This document shows, piece after piece, positions 1 through 7,137 of a DNA stretch of 64,000 nucleotides. Each line of letters starts with the position of its first letter. The stretch's first letter is position 1. Location of the stretch: positions 666,501 through 730,500 of the forward strand of contig NZ_JACJUO010000002.1 of assembly GCF_014397025.1 (NCBI RefSeq), given 5' to 3'. The notes beneath the pieces are model-generated. The model was not told the DNA's origin, searched no databases, and worked only from the letters and a program-made list of their open reading frames with translations. The stretch is from Ochrobactrum sp. Marseille-Q0166. Lineage in GTDB: Bacteria; Pseudomonadota; Alphaproteobacteria; Rhizobiales; Rhizobiaceae. The translations under genes were made by a program, and so were the position numbers.

Positions 1-1
1 A

Positions 2-79
2 CAGCATATGCGAGTTAATCAAAAAAAGCCGTTCAGTGTTCCACATGGCCGGACAAGAGGACCGATGCTGCATGGATGA
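2..79 (+). CDS. C-terminal end of an upstream gene, possibly the partner ECF sigma factor (partial)
   Basis: An open frame enters from the left edge and stops with TGA at 77-79, overlapping the ATG (72-74) of the FecR gene. FecI-type sigma genes normally sit directly upstream of fecR and are translationally coupled to it, and the second system in this window shows the same arrangement. Only about 25 residues are visible and none is diagnostic, so the sigma-factor identity is inference from position. Confidence 0.35.
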   Translation, partial: QHMRVNQKKPFSVPHGRTRGPMLHG

Positions 80-1022
80 AAAAGTTTCGCAAAGCGAGAG
101 ACTTTTCGAGGAGGCGCTCGATATTGTCATGCGCATTCAGGAAGACCCTGACAATTCCGTTTCAGTTGAGCTTGTCAATCTCTGGCGTGCCCGCAGCCCA
201 GATCATGAGGTTGCTTGGCGTGAAGCTTTGGATATTTATCAAATGACGGGCAAGGTCATGCGTGATCAGCGTCGCGCCACAACATCCAAAATATCACGCC
301 GGTCTCTTTTGACAGGCGGTGCTGCTGGTCTCGCTATTGTCGCTGGCGGGGCACTGTTGGGACCAAAGCTGATTTTGCGGTTGCAGGCGGATTACATAAC
401 ACAATCAGCGCAGTTAAGTGATGTTTCGCTGCCGGATGGTAGCCGGATGACGCTGGGCCCCGATACAGCAATCCGGGTGCATTTCAGTGAGACGGAACGC
501 CTGATTGAACTTCTGGCCGGGATGGCATTTTTTGACGTTCAATCCGATTCTGCTCGTCCGTTCAGTGTTCAAACGGGCAATCTTACAGCGACGGCCTTGG
601 GAACGGCCTTTGATGTCAGCAATGATGCCGGTTATCTTACTGTCTCGGTCGACCATGGATTGGTCGCTGTCAGACCCTCGGGGGTAAATGATGCACCCAC
701 ACCGCTCGGCCAAGGTGATTGGCTGACATTTAATGAACGAAGTCATGACTTTGAACGCGGCAATCGAGATGCTTCACAAATTGCAGCATGGCGTAAGGGG
801 GTGCTTGTTGCAGAACGTGACACGATTGCATCTGTAGTCGCACGGATTGCGCGCTGGCAATCGGGCCGCGTGCTATTGGCACAGTCGAGCTTTGGTGCCC
901 AGCGCATCAGCGGTGTCTTTGATCTTAATAATCCAGTCGCTGCACTTGAAGCCGTCGTTGAACCTTATGGGGGTAGAGTACGACAGGTGTCGCCCTGGCT
1001 TACAATCGTTTCCTCAATTTGA
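72..1022 (+). CDS. FecR-family anti-sigma regulator with Tat-like membrane segment
   Basis: Inner-membrane/periplasmic anti-sigma regulator of the FecR (HasS/PupR) type, which relays receptor occupancy to an ECF sigma factor. The N-terminal cytoplasmic part (to about residue 70) resembles the DUF4880 sigma-binding region. A single hydrophobic segment at about residues 80-100 is preceded by a twin-arginine motif (SRRSLL). The FecR domain follows, with a DGS...L..G....V..F motif pattern and the typical 'ALGTAFDV' signature. The ATG at 72 is preferred to an upstream in-frame GTG at 36 because it overlaps the preceding stop codon. The downstream HasR-like receptor carries the matching STN signalling domain. 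Tat-dependent insertion has been reported for FecR, so the RR motif is meaningful. Length (316 aa) is normal for the family. Confidence 0.9.
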   Translation: MDEKVSQSERLFEEALDIVMRIQEDPDNSVSVELVNLWRARSPDHEVAWREALDIYQMTGKVMRDQRRATTSKISRRSLLTGGAAGLAIVAGGALLGPKLILRLQADYITQSAQLSDVSLPDGSRMTLGPDTAIRVHFSETERLIELLAGMAFFDVQSDSARPFSVQTGNLTATALGTAFDVSNDAGYLTVSVDHGLVAVRPSGVNDAPTPLGQGDWLTFNERSHDFERGNRDASQIAAWRKGVLVAERDTIASVVARIARWQSGRVLLAQSSFGAQRISGVFDLNNPVAALEAVVEPYGGRVRQVSPWLTIVSSI

Positions 1023-1241
1023 TGAATTTATTTTATCAGGGGGAGAAAATTTTGAAATCCCACTCGTTTTAAACATCAGGGTCGGAAGTTAGCCGCTGCC
1101 ATACAACCGCCTTTTCACTATAGCGTCAGCCGAAATCGATCCCGATTTCAGGAGAGAATGATGCGTAGATACAGGAAGTTAGAGCGTATCTGATGCGTCC
1201 GAGCGGTCGCACGACGTTCTAAGTAATGGAGTGGTTGAGCG
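1023..1241 (+). promoter_or_regulatory. Intergenic leader of the HasR-like receptor gene, with hairpin
   Basis: About 220 bases separate fecR from the receptor gene, enough for a separate ECF-dependent promoter. A perfect 7-bp hairpin (GAAATCG/CGATTTC, loop ATCC) lies at 1132-1149. I could not identify a confident -35/-10 pair or an Irr/RirA box by eye. Confidence 0.3.
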
Positions 1242-4200
1242 ATGGGGCTTCGGGTTAGTAAAAGTGCGGCACGCCGTTTCGGAACAAAAGTTCTGACAGG
1301 TGTGCTCATGGGGTCTGTATGCGCATATGCGCTATCCCTTTCGATAACAGTTCAGGCAGAAGCACAGACTGCGCAACAAGTTTCATTTGACATCCCCGCG
1401 GGGCCACTCGCCGTTGCGTTAGCCAATTTCGGTCGGCAGGCAGGCATGCAAGTGACTTACCAGCCGCAGATTGCAGCATCGAAGCGAGCGCCGGCCGTTT
1501 CAGGTACTATGTCACGTCAGGATGCACTATCGCGCCTGCTATCCGGGTCAGGAGTTTCTTATCGTTTCACTGGCGCAAATACCGTTGCGTTGAGCGACCA
1601 GCCAGCAGCGGCTCAAGCTCCGTTATCAGCGGACGGCACAACCCTTCTCGATACAATTACAGTGTCTGGTGGCACAGGTATCACTCCAACTGATGCGCCC
1701 TATTATACCGCAGCACCAACCAATTATATTTCTTCTGAAACCATTGAGCGTTTCAGAGGCTCAAGCCCAGCCGATATTTTCCGCGGCACACCGGGTGTGA
1801 TGTCTGGCGAGGCTCGTAACGGTGCGGGTTCGATTGATGTCAATATTCGCGGCATGCAGGGCATGGGGCGTGTTGCAACAACCATTGACGGCGCTGAAAA
1901 CAGCGTCACCGTATATCAAGGCTATCAGGGCATTTCCAACCGCACTTATATCGACCCCGATTTGATTGCGGGTGTGGACATTAACAAAGGATCCGATGCT
2001 TCATCGCGTGGTATAGCAGGCAGTGTCGCCATCCGTACACTCGATGCCGATGATATCGTTAAGGAAGGCGACGGCTGGGGCATGCGCGTCAAAGGCGAAT
2101 TCGGTGGTAATTCGTCGACACCACACGCAGGTGCAAGAGGCGGCTATCAATGGCCTAGTTCACCCGCAAGCGCCCCAGTCGCAATTGGATCGCCTGATGG
2201 CATGGACAGACCTTCATTCCTGAAGCCGACCAACGGTTCCGTAAGTATTATCGCGGCAATCAAGGAAGAGAACTATGACTTTTTTGCTGGCTATGCATAC
2301 CGCAAACGCGGAAACTATCATGCCGGGAAAAACGGGCCAGCGGCCGACCCCGTGAATATAGGCCCAACGTCAATTTGCACTGCAAGCGGATGGTGCGAGA
2401 ACTGGCCCAACTACCTCGAAAATGATGGACTTACAAATTATCGCGCTGGTGAAGAAGTTCTCAATACGCAGCTTGAAACCAAATCATTTTTGACCAAAAC
2501 AACGTTGCGCTTTGATGGTGGGCATACACTTAAACTCGGCTATACCGGCTTTCGTGGTGAAGCAGGCGATCTTCTTGCTTCGCGTTTTATCGGCGATAGA
2601 TCACAACCAACGCAGCAAGAGGTTACGTCCGGATCAATGCTTGATACCGGCACGTTGCGCTACAGCTGGAATCCCGACGATAATGATCTGATTGATCTGC
2701 GTTCTAATCTCTGGATTACAAAGCTGCAATTGCGTAACCCGCGTCGCGGCAGCACATATCCGACATCGGAGTCGGTCGGTTTATCAAAAAACTTCCGTAC
2801 CGGCTCAGACACGATCATGTGGGGATGGGATGTTAACAATACGTCGAAATTCGCGCTGGGCGAGTACGGTGATCTCGACCTGAATTATGGAATATCTTAC
2901 CTCAACGAAGACACTCGGCCAAGTAAACACACAAACGAGCTCGAAGGATGGCTCAACCTTCGTGATGCTTATCGCGATGAGCTCGGTCTTTTCACCAAAG
3001 CAGCCTACAAGCCGGTTGATTGGCTGACGCTGAATACAGGATTGCGCTATTCACATTACTGGTCGCATGATCGGCGTACTGAAGCTAACAGCGTAGAGCA
3101 GCTCAATCCGGAACCAAACCGTGATTCCGGTGGCTTGAGCCCCTCCGTTGGCGTAACGGTTGAACCATTTGACGGAAGCCAGCTATACGTCAATTATTCA
3201 AACACGCTGCGCTACCCGAGCATGTTTGAATCGGTTTCCGCGTTCACTATCATTCCCAATGCAAATCTGGAGCCAGAGCGTTCGAGCAACTGGGAAGTTG
3301 GAGCGAACTTTACGAAGGATGGGCTGCTCGGTGATAATGACCGCGGAATGGTTAAGTTCGGCTATTTCAACTGGGATGTTAAAGATTACATAGCGCGTGC
3401 TTATCGCACCTTTTATCAGGATAATGGCAGCTATTTCACCGGCATGCAGGTCTATAATATCGATCGCGCGCGCTTTTCTGGCCTTGAGTTTTCAAGCCGC
3501 TATGAGGCTGGCGGATTTACAGCCGACCTGTCAGCCAACTACTATCTCGATGTCGAGTTTTGCCGCACGTCGGATTCATGTGGAAGCAAGTCGCTTTACG
3601 GCGACTACGCTACCAATCAGGTTCCGCCTAAATATAGCGTCGATCTGACATTGTCGCAGAAAATGCTGGAAGACCGGCTCACGCTGGGCGGGCGCGTTTC
3701 CTACATAGGTCCGCGTGCGATTGGCCACGGTGATGTCACAGCAGTTGGTGCAAGCCAGTTTATTGCCCAGAACCGCTGGGATCCTTATACGCTGGTCGAT
3801 GTTTTTGCTGAGTATAAGGTTACTGATAGTCTGACGGCTACACTTCGTGTCGAAAACCTGACCGATCAGTATTATGTCGACCCTCTCGGTTTGGTAAACC
3901 AGCCAGGGCCGGGGCGTACTTTCTACGCAGGCCTTACCAGCAATTTTGGAGGCGATCAGCGTTTACCGCAGCTTTCGCCGTTTTCCCGTTCGCAAAGCGG
4001 AACATCTGGCATCGACTGGACCGGCTTTTACGGTGGCGTGCACACTGGTATGAACTCCGGCAGCCTTTCGTCTGTAGCAACTGCGTTCGATGGCACGTCT
4101 GACCCAATATCCAGTAGCGAATCCTTTGAAAATGGCATTGGCAATTCAGCAATGTTTGGTGTCCAGGCCGGTTACAATTATCAGTTGAACAATCGCGTTG

Positions 4201-4862
4201 TTGTGGGAGTGGAAGCTGATATCAGTAAAATTCGTATGAAGGGATCGCACCTCACTTACATGGAGGAAGAGTGGGTTGCGCCACGCAACGATTTTGCTGG
4301 TATCCAGTCAAACACCAATTATGAAGTTGATTGGAAAGGTTCCATTCGTGGGCGTCTAGGTTATGCATTTGATGACCGCTGGCTCGTTTACGGCACGGCT
4401 GGCGTTGCGTTTGCGCATCAGAAAATGTCACGCGATCAATATCGTTTTGATGAGATTTCCTATTCTAAAAACACGCTGTCATTCATCGAAAAGGATTCCA
4501 GCCTACGCACAGGCCTGACAATCGGCGGTGGCGTTGAGTATGCGATTAATGACCGCTGGTCAGTCTCTGCCGACTATACATACAGTCGCTTTGGCAACCG
4601 TAGTTTCAACTTTGAAAAAGCCCGCGCAGGTACAGGGCTGGATTATACGACCCGCGAACAAGTCGGAAGCGAGGTATATTCTTACAGGGACGATCCAGAT
4701 ACGGCTTGGATTTGTGATATGTTTCCAGATTCATGTGAGTATGAAATTCCAATTTACGAATACACGGATCATGGTGGTAGTTCGAATGTTGTGAACGGTC
4801 GTAAGTTGTCGAATTCTCTTGATACGCACTCAATAAAGCTGGGTCTAAACTTTCACTTTTAG
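1242..4862 (+). CDS. HasR-like TonB-dependent heme receptor fused to an Omp31/Omp25-type beta-barrel
   Basis: Outer-membrane receptor of 1206 residues, much longer than the usual ~850-900. Order: signal peptide (about 1-42), STN signalling domain (about 47-118), TonB box (DTITV near 136), plug domain (about 145-265), and a 22-stranded barrel ending with a canonical terminal strand near residue 900. A linker (about 903-922) leads to a second barrel-like domain to residue 1206. That domain starts with 'DWTGFYGGVHTG' and has the 'LGYAFDDRWLVYGTAG' and 'GVEYAINDRWSVSADY' patterns of Brucella Omp25/Omp31 proteins, ending in a C-terminal Phe (HF). The STN domain and upstream fecR show cell-surface signalling. 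The downstream heme oxygenase suggests heme as ligand. Omp31 of Brucella and Pap31 of Bartonella are known hemin binders, so the extra domain may hold heme; that is inference. Confidence 0.88.
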   Translation: MGLRVSKSAARRFGTKVLTGVLMGSVCAYALSLSITVQAEAQTAQQVSFDIPAGPLAVALANFGRQAGMQVTYQPQIAASKRAPAVSGTMSRQDALSRLLSGSGVSYRFTGANTVALSDQPAAAQAPLSADGTTLLDTITVSGGTGITPTDAPYYTAAPTNYISSETIERFRGSSPADIFRGTPGVMSGEARNGAGSIDVNIRGMQGMGRVATTIDGAENSVTVYQGYQGISNRTYIDPDLIAGVDINKGSDASSRGIAGSVAIRTLDADDIVKEGDGWGMRVKGEFGGNSSTPHAGARGGYQWPSSPASAPVAIGSPDGMDRPSFLKPTNGSVSIIAAIKEENYDFFAGYAYRKRGNYHAGKNGPAADPVNIGPTSICTASGWCENWPNYLENDGLTNYRAGEEVLNTQLETKSFLTKTTLRFDGGHTLKLGYTGFRGEAGDLLASRFIGDRSQPTQQEVTSGSMLDTGTLRYSWNPDDNDLIDLRSNLWITKLQLRNPRRGSTYPTSESVGLSKNFRTGSDTIMWGWDVNNTSKFALGEYGDLDLNYGISYLNEDTRPSKHTNELEGWLNLRDAYRDELGLFTKAAYKPVDWLTLNTGLRYSHYWSHDRRTEANSVEQLNPEPNRDSGGLSPSVGVTVEPFDGSQLYVNYSNTLRYPSMFESVSAFTIIPNANLEPERSSNWEVGANFTKDGLLGDNDRGMVKFGYFNWDVKDYIARAYRTFYQDNGSYFTGMQVYNIDRARFSGLEFSSRYEAGGFTADLSANYYLDVEFCRTSDSCGSKSLYGDYATNQVPPKYSVDLTLSQKMLEDRLTLGGRVSYIGPRAIGHGDVTAVGASQFIAQNRWDPYTLVDVFAEYKVTDSLTATLRVENLTDQYYVDPLGLVNQPGPGRTFYAGLTSNFGGDQRLPQLSPFSRSQSGTSGIDWTGFYGGVHTGMNSGSLSSVATAFDGTSDPISSSESFENGIGNSAMFGVQAGYNYQLNNRVVVGVEADISKIRMKGSHLTYMEEEWVAPRNDFAGIQSNTNYEVDWKGSIRGRLGYAFDDRWLVYGTAGVAFAHQKMSRDQYRFDEISYSKNTLSFIEKDSSLRTGLTIGGGVEYAINDRWSVSADYTYSRFGNRSFNFEKARAGTGLDYTTREQVGSEVYSYRDDPDTAWICDMFPDSCEYEIPIYEYTDHGGSSNVVNGRKLSNSLDTHSIKLGLNFHF

Positions 4863-4884
4863 CACATCAAGGTGCGACATTTTG

Positions 4885-4912
4885 TGCCGAGACGATTTTT
4901 TTCGCCTCGGCA
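4885..4912 (+). terminator. Hairpin downstream of the receptor gene
   Basis: TGCCGAG (4885-4891) pairs with CTCGGCA (4906-4912) around a T-rich loop. It sits just after the receptor stop codon. The following bases are A-rich rather than T-rich, so it may attenuate or protect RNA rather than terminate fully before the heme oxygenase gene. Confidence 0.5.
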
Positions 4913-5005
4913 TTGCAAAAAAAGGATGGCTCAAACGTCTTAGTTAATAGAGAGGTCAATGTCCGGGTTAAACCGAAGACATGCCAAGGAATAGGGAAAA
5001 TTGAT

Positions 5006-5614
5006 ATGACTGACGCCGCTATACTCGAGCAACCCAAAGCTCTTCCTCGCTCGAAGCGACTAAAGGCCCGCACAACTGGTACACACGAACGCCTTGACCA
5101 GAGTATTATGGCAGGAAAGCCATTTTCCAGTCGCGAGCGTTATGCGATGTTCTTGCAGGTCCAATATCAGTTTCACCGCGATATCAACGCTCTTTATGAT
5201 GATGCAGCACTGGATAGCTTGCTCCCTGATCTTAAAGGCCGCCGCCGTTTTCATCAGGTCGGGCAGGATCTTATCGATCTTGGCTTCGAGCTTCCAACAG
5301 CAGATGCCGCATCAGCTTTTCCAGAAGGCACCAATATTGACCTGCCGACAGCTCTGGGTTGGCTTTATGTCGCCGAAGGTTCAAATCTCGGAGCTGCCTT
5401 CCTTCTCAAAGAAGCTTACAAGCTTGAACTGTCAGAAGAGTTTGGTGCGCGTCATCTTGCTGGCGCGCCCGAAGGACGTGGTTTGCATTGGCGCACATTT
5501 ACCGCAGCACTGGATGATATTGATCTGACAGACGCTGAAGAAGAGCGTGTTGTAGCTGGCGCGGAAGCGGCGTTCCGTCGTGTGCATGCGCTCGTTGGCA
5601 AAATCTTTGGTTGA
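5006..5614 (+). CDS. Heme oxygenase (HmuO/BphO fold) for iron release from heme
   Basis: 202-residue biliverdin-producing heme oxygenase that opens the heme ring to release iron in the cytoplasm. The N-terminal region contains the expected heme-ligand histidine (His27 in GTHERLD). The family pattern continues with an alpha-helical body, 'LGWLYVAEGSNLGA' (the conserved distal-helix glycine segment) and 'FGARHLAG'. An in-frame ATG at 4913 would add a 31-residue tail unlike the family, so the ATG at 5006, preceded by AGGGA, was chosen. It lies between the heme receptor and an Rrf2 regulator/tonB pair, consistent with a heme-utilisation role. A second heme oxygenase at 20244-20849 serves the phytochrome instead. 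Confidence 0.88.
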   Translation: MTDAAILEQPKALPRSKRLKARTTGTHERLDQSIMAGKPFSSRERYAMFLQVQYQFHRDINALYDDAALDSLLPDLKGRRRFHQVGQDLIDLGFELPTADAASAFPEGTNIDLPTALGWLYVAEGSNLGAAFLLKEAYKLELSEEFGARHLAGAPEGRGLHWRTFTAALDDIDLTDAEEERVVAGAEAAFRRVHALVGKIFG

Positions 5615-5631
5615 TCCTCGCTTGTCGTAAT

Positions 5632-5650
5632 GGCCCCATCTCGTGGGGCC
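5632..5650 (+). terminator. Stem-loop after the heme oxygenase gene
   Basis: GGCCCCA (5632-5638) and TGGGGCC (5644-5650) form a perfect 7-bp stem with a 5-base loop, 17 bases after the heme oxygenase stop. Only a short T stretch follows, so termination is probably partial. Confidence 0.6.
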
Positions 5651-5689
5651 GTATTTCGGAAAAGGTTCACACCAGCAAAGATTCATGAG

Positions 5690-6205
5690 ATGCGATTTAC
5701 CAGACAAGCCGAACTTTCGATTGAGTTGCTCGTTCTCTGCGCCCGCAATTCTGGTAGCCAAGCTATCACAACACGTGAGGCCGCTGAAGCAACGGGCACT
5801 ACGAAGGATCATGCAGCGCAAATTGTCTCGGATTTGATCCATCACGGTTTTCTTGTTGGAACACGTGGACGTGGAGGCGGCATTCGACTGGCGCGCTCGC
5901 CTGAAGCCATCAATGTTGGAACCGTGTTGCGTTTGATGCAGCCTGGCTTTGACAATCAGGTAGAAACGGCAAAAGACGATAATTCCAGTTCTGCTTTCGG
6001 ACACTTGTTGCAAGCGGCACAGCGTTCGTTTGTTGCCGCTTTCGATGACTTCACAATTGCTGACCTTGCATTGCAAACGGAGGACGGACGCCTTGCGTGC
6101 CTTGATTGCGATCTGCGGAGCATGATCAATCACGGACAAATGCTTTCAGACTTTAGACGTAAAGAAAAAGTCATAGAACCGTCTGTATGGGCGCGAGTAT
6201 CATGA
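5690..6205 (+). CDS. Rrf2-family transcription regulator
   Basis: 171-residue winged-helix regulator. It opens with MRFTRQAELSIELL, the typical Rrf2 start (compare RirA/IscR 'MRLT'), followed by a helix-turn-helix (about 27-60) and the wing 'GFLVGTRGRGGGIRLAR'. A CLDC pair sits near the C terminus, so an iron-sulfur or redox-sensing role is possible, but the usual three-Cys cluster spacing of RirA/NsrR is not evident. The start at 5690 matches the family N terminus; an upstream GTG/ATG would add about 20 unrelated residues. Its TGA overlaps the tonB ATG, implying coupled translation. It is a candidate iron- or heme-responsive repressor of this locus; the target is inferred only from position. 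Confidence 0.82.
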   Translation: MRFTRQAELSIELLVLCARNSGSQAITTREAAEATGTTKDHAAQIVSDLIHHGFLVGTRGRGGGIRLARSPEAINVGTVLRLMQPGFDNQVETAKDDNSSSAFGHLLQAAQRSFVAAFDDFTIADLALQTEDGRLACLDCDLRSMINHGQMLSDFRRKEKVIEPSVWARVS

Positions 6206-7095
6206 ACGGCGCTGACGATAACCACAGCTTGCGCGGCTTAAACGAAATATCACTTTGGGCGGGGGCATGCCTTGTAGTGCTTTCAGTTCACGTAGCGGCT
6301 GCGATGTGGCTGATGCGTGAACCAGAAATAGCGATGGCAGATGATACGCCACCGGCCGCAATCATGATCGAACTGGCTGAGACACCGGAAGCAATGACGA
6401 CGGAGGAAAACGAGATTTCCCCCGATCAGGAAACCGCTGATGCCAGTGCACCTGCGGAAAAGGTTGAAGATCCTGTTGATAAGCCTGAAATTGTAGAAGA
6501 AATTGCTCAGCAGGAGCCCGCTCCAGTAGAACCTGTGGAAGAGCAACAAGAAGAAGAACTTGCACAACTCGAGAAGGTTGAAGTTCCTCTGCCAATAGCA
6601 AAACCAAAACCTCCTGAACCTAAAAAAGAGATTGAAAAAAAGCCGGTTGTTAAAAAAGAAGTTGTAAAGAAAGAAGATCCTAAGAAGACGCCCGTTAAAC
6701 AACGCCAGCAGGAGCAAGCGTCGTCCAAGCAGGCGGTCAAGGCCCAAGCTCAGGTCGCGCAGACAAACAGGAATGCCGCACGCCAATCGGCGTCTGGCCT
6801 ATTCGCATCTTCAATGACACCGGCCCGCTGGCAGTCACGTCTTATGGCTCATCTTGAGCGTCGTAAAAAATATCCTTCCGCTGCAAAGTCGCGTGGAGAG
6901 GAAGGTGTTGTTTATGTTCGTTTTCGGATCGATGATAGCGGTAAGGTTTTATCAGCTTCCCTTGCACAGTCTTCTGGATGGCCCGATCTGGACCGTGAGG
7001 TTTTGTCGCTGGTGCAGCGCGCTTCCCCCGTTCCAGCACCTCCACCCGATGCCAATAAAACTATTACCGCACCGGTGAAATTTTCGAGGCGATAA
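6202..7095 (+). CDS. tonB: TonB energy-transduction protein
   Basis: 297-residue inner-membrane protein that couples the proton-motive force (via ExbB/ExbD) to outer-membrane receptors. It has an N-terminal transmembrane anchor (about 15-38), a long periplasmic stretch rich in Glu, Pro and Lys (about 55-190), and a C-terminal TonB domain with 'YPSAAKSRGEEGVVYVRFRID' type strand-turn-strand and 'SSGWPDLDREVLSLVQRASPVPAPP'. The start codon is chosen at 6202 because ATGA overlaps the stop of the Rrf2 gene; an upstream ATG at 6187 is also in frame. exbB and exbD are not in the window. It is the only tonB here and probably serves both flanking receptors. Confidence 0.92.
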   Translation: MNGADDNHSLRGLNEISLWAGACLVVLSVHVAAAMWLMREPEIAMADDTPPAAIMIELAETPEAMTTEENEISPDQETADASAPAEKVEDPVDKPEIVEEIAQQEPAPVEPVEEQQEEELAQLEKVEVPLPIAKPKPPEPKKEIEKKPVVKKEVVKKEDPKKTPVKQRQQEQASSKQAVKAQAQVAQTNRNAARQSASGLFASSMTPARWQSRLMAHLERRKKYPSAAKSRGEEGVVYVRFRIDDSGKVLSASLAQSSGWPDLDREVLSLVQRASPVPAPPPDANKTITAPVKFSRR

Positions 7096-7096
7096 A

Positions 7097-7135
7097 AGAA
7101 AAAGGGCTGGAACCTATGGTGCCAGCCCTTTTTCT
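7097..7135. terminator. Bidirectional Rho-independent terminator between converging heme operons
   Basis: AGAAAAAGGGCTGG (7097-7110) pairs with CCAGCCCTTTTTCT (7122-7135). The GC stem is flanked by A and T runs on both sides, so it can end transcription of tonB from the left and of the receptor gene from the right. Confidence 0.9.
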
Positions 7136-7137
7136 CA

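Noticed and set aside
6283..6786. Long minus-strand frame opposite tonB
   Set aside because: Leu/Phe/Arg-rich shadow of the Glu/Lys/Pro-rich TonB spacer.
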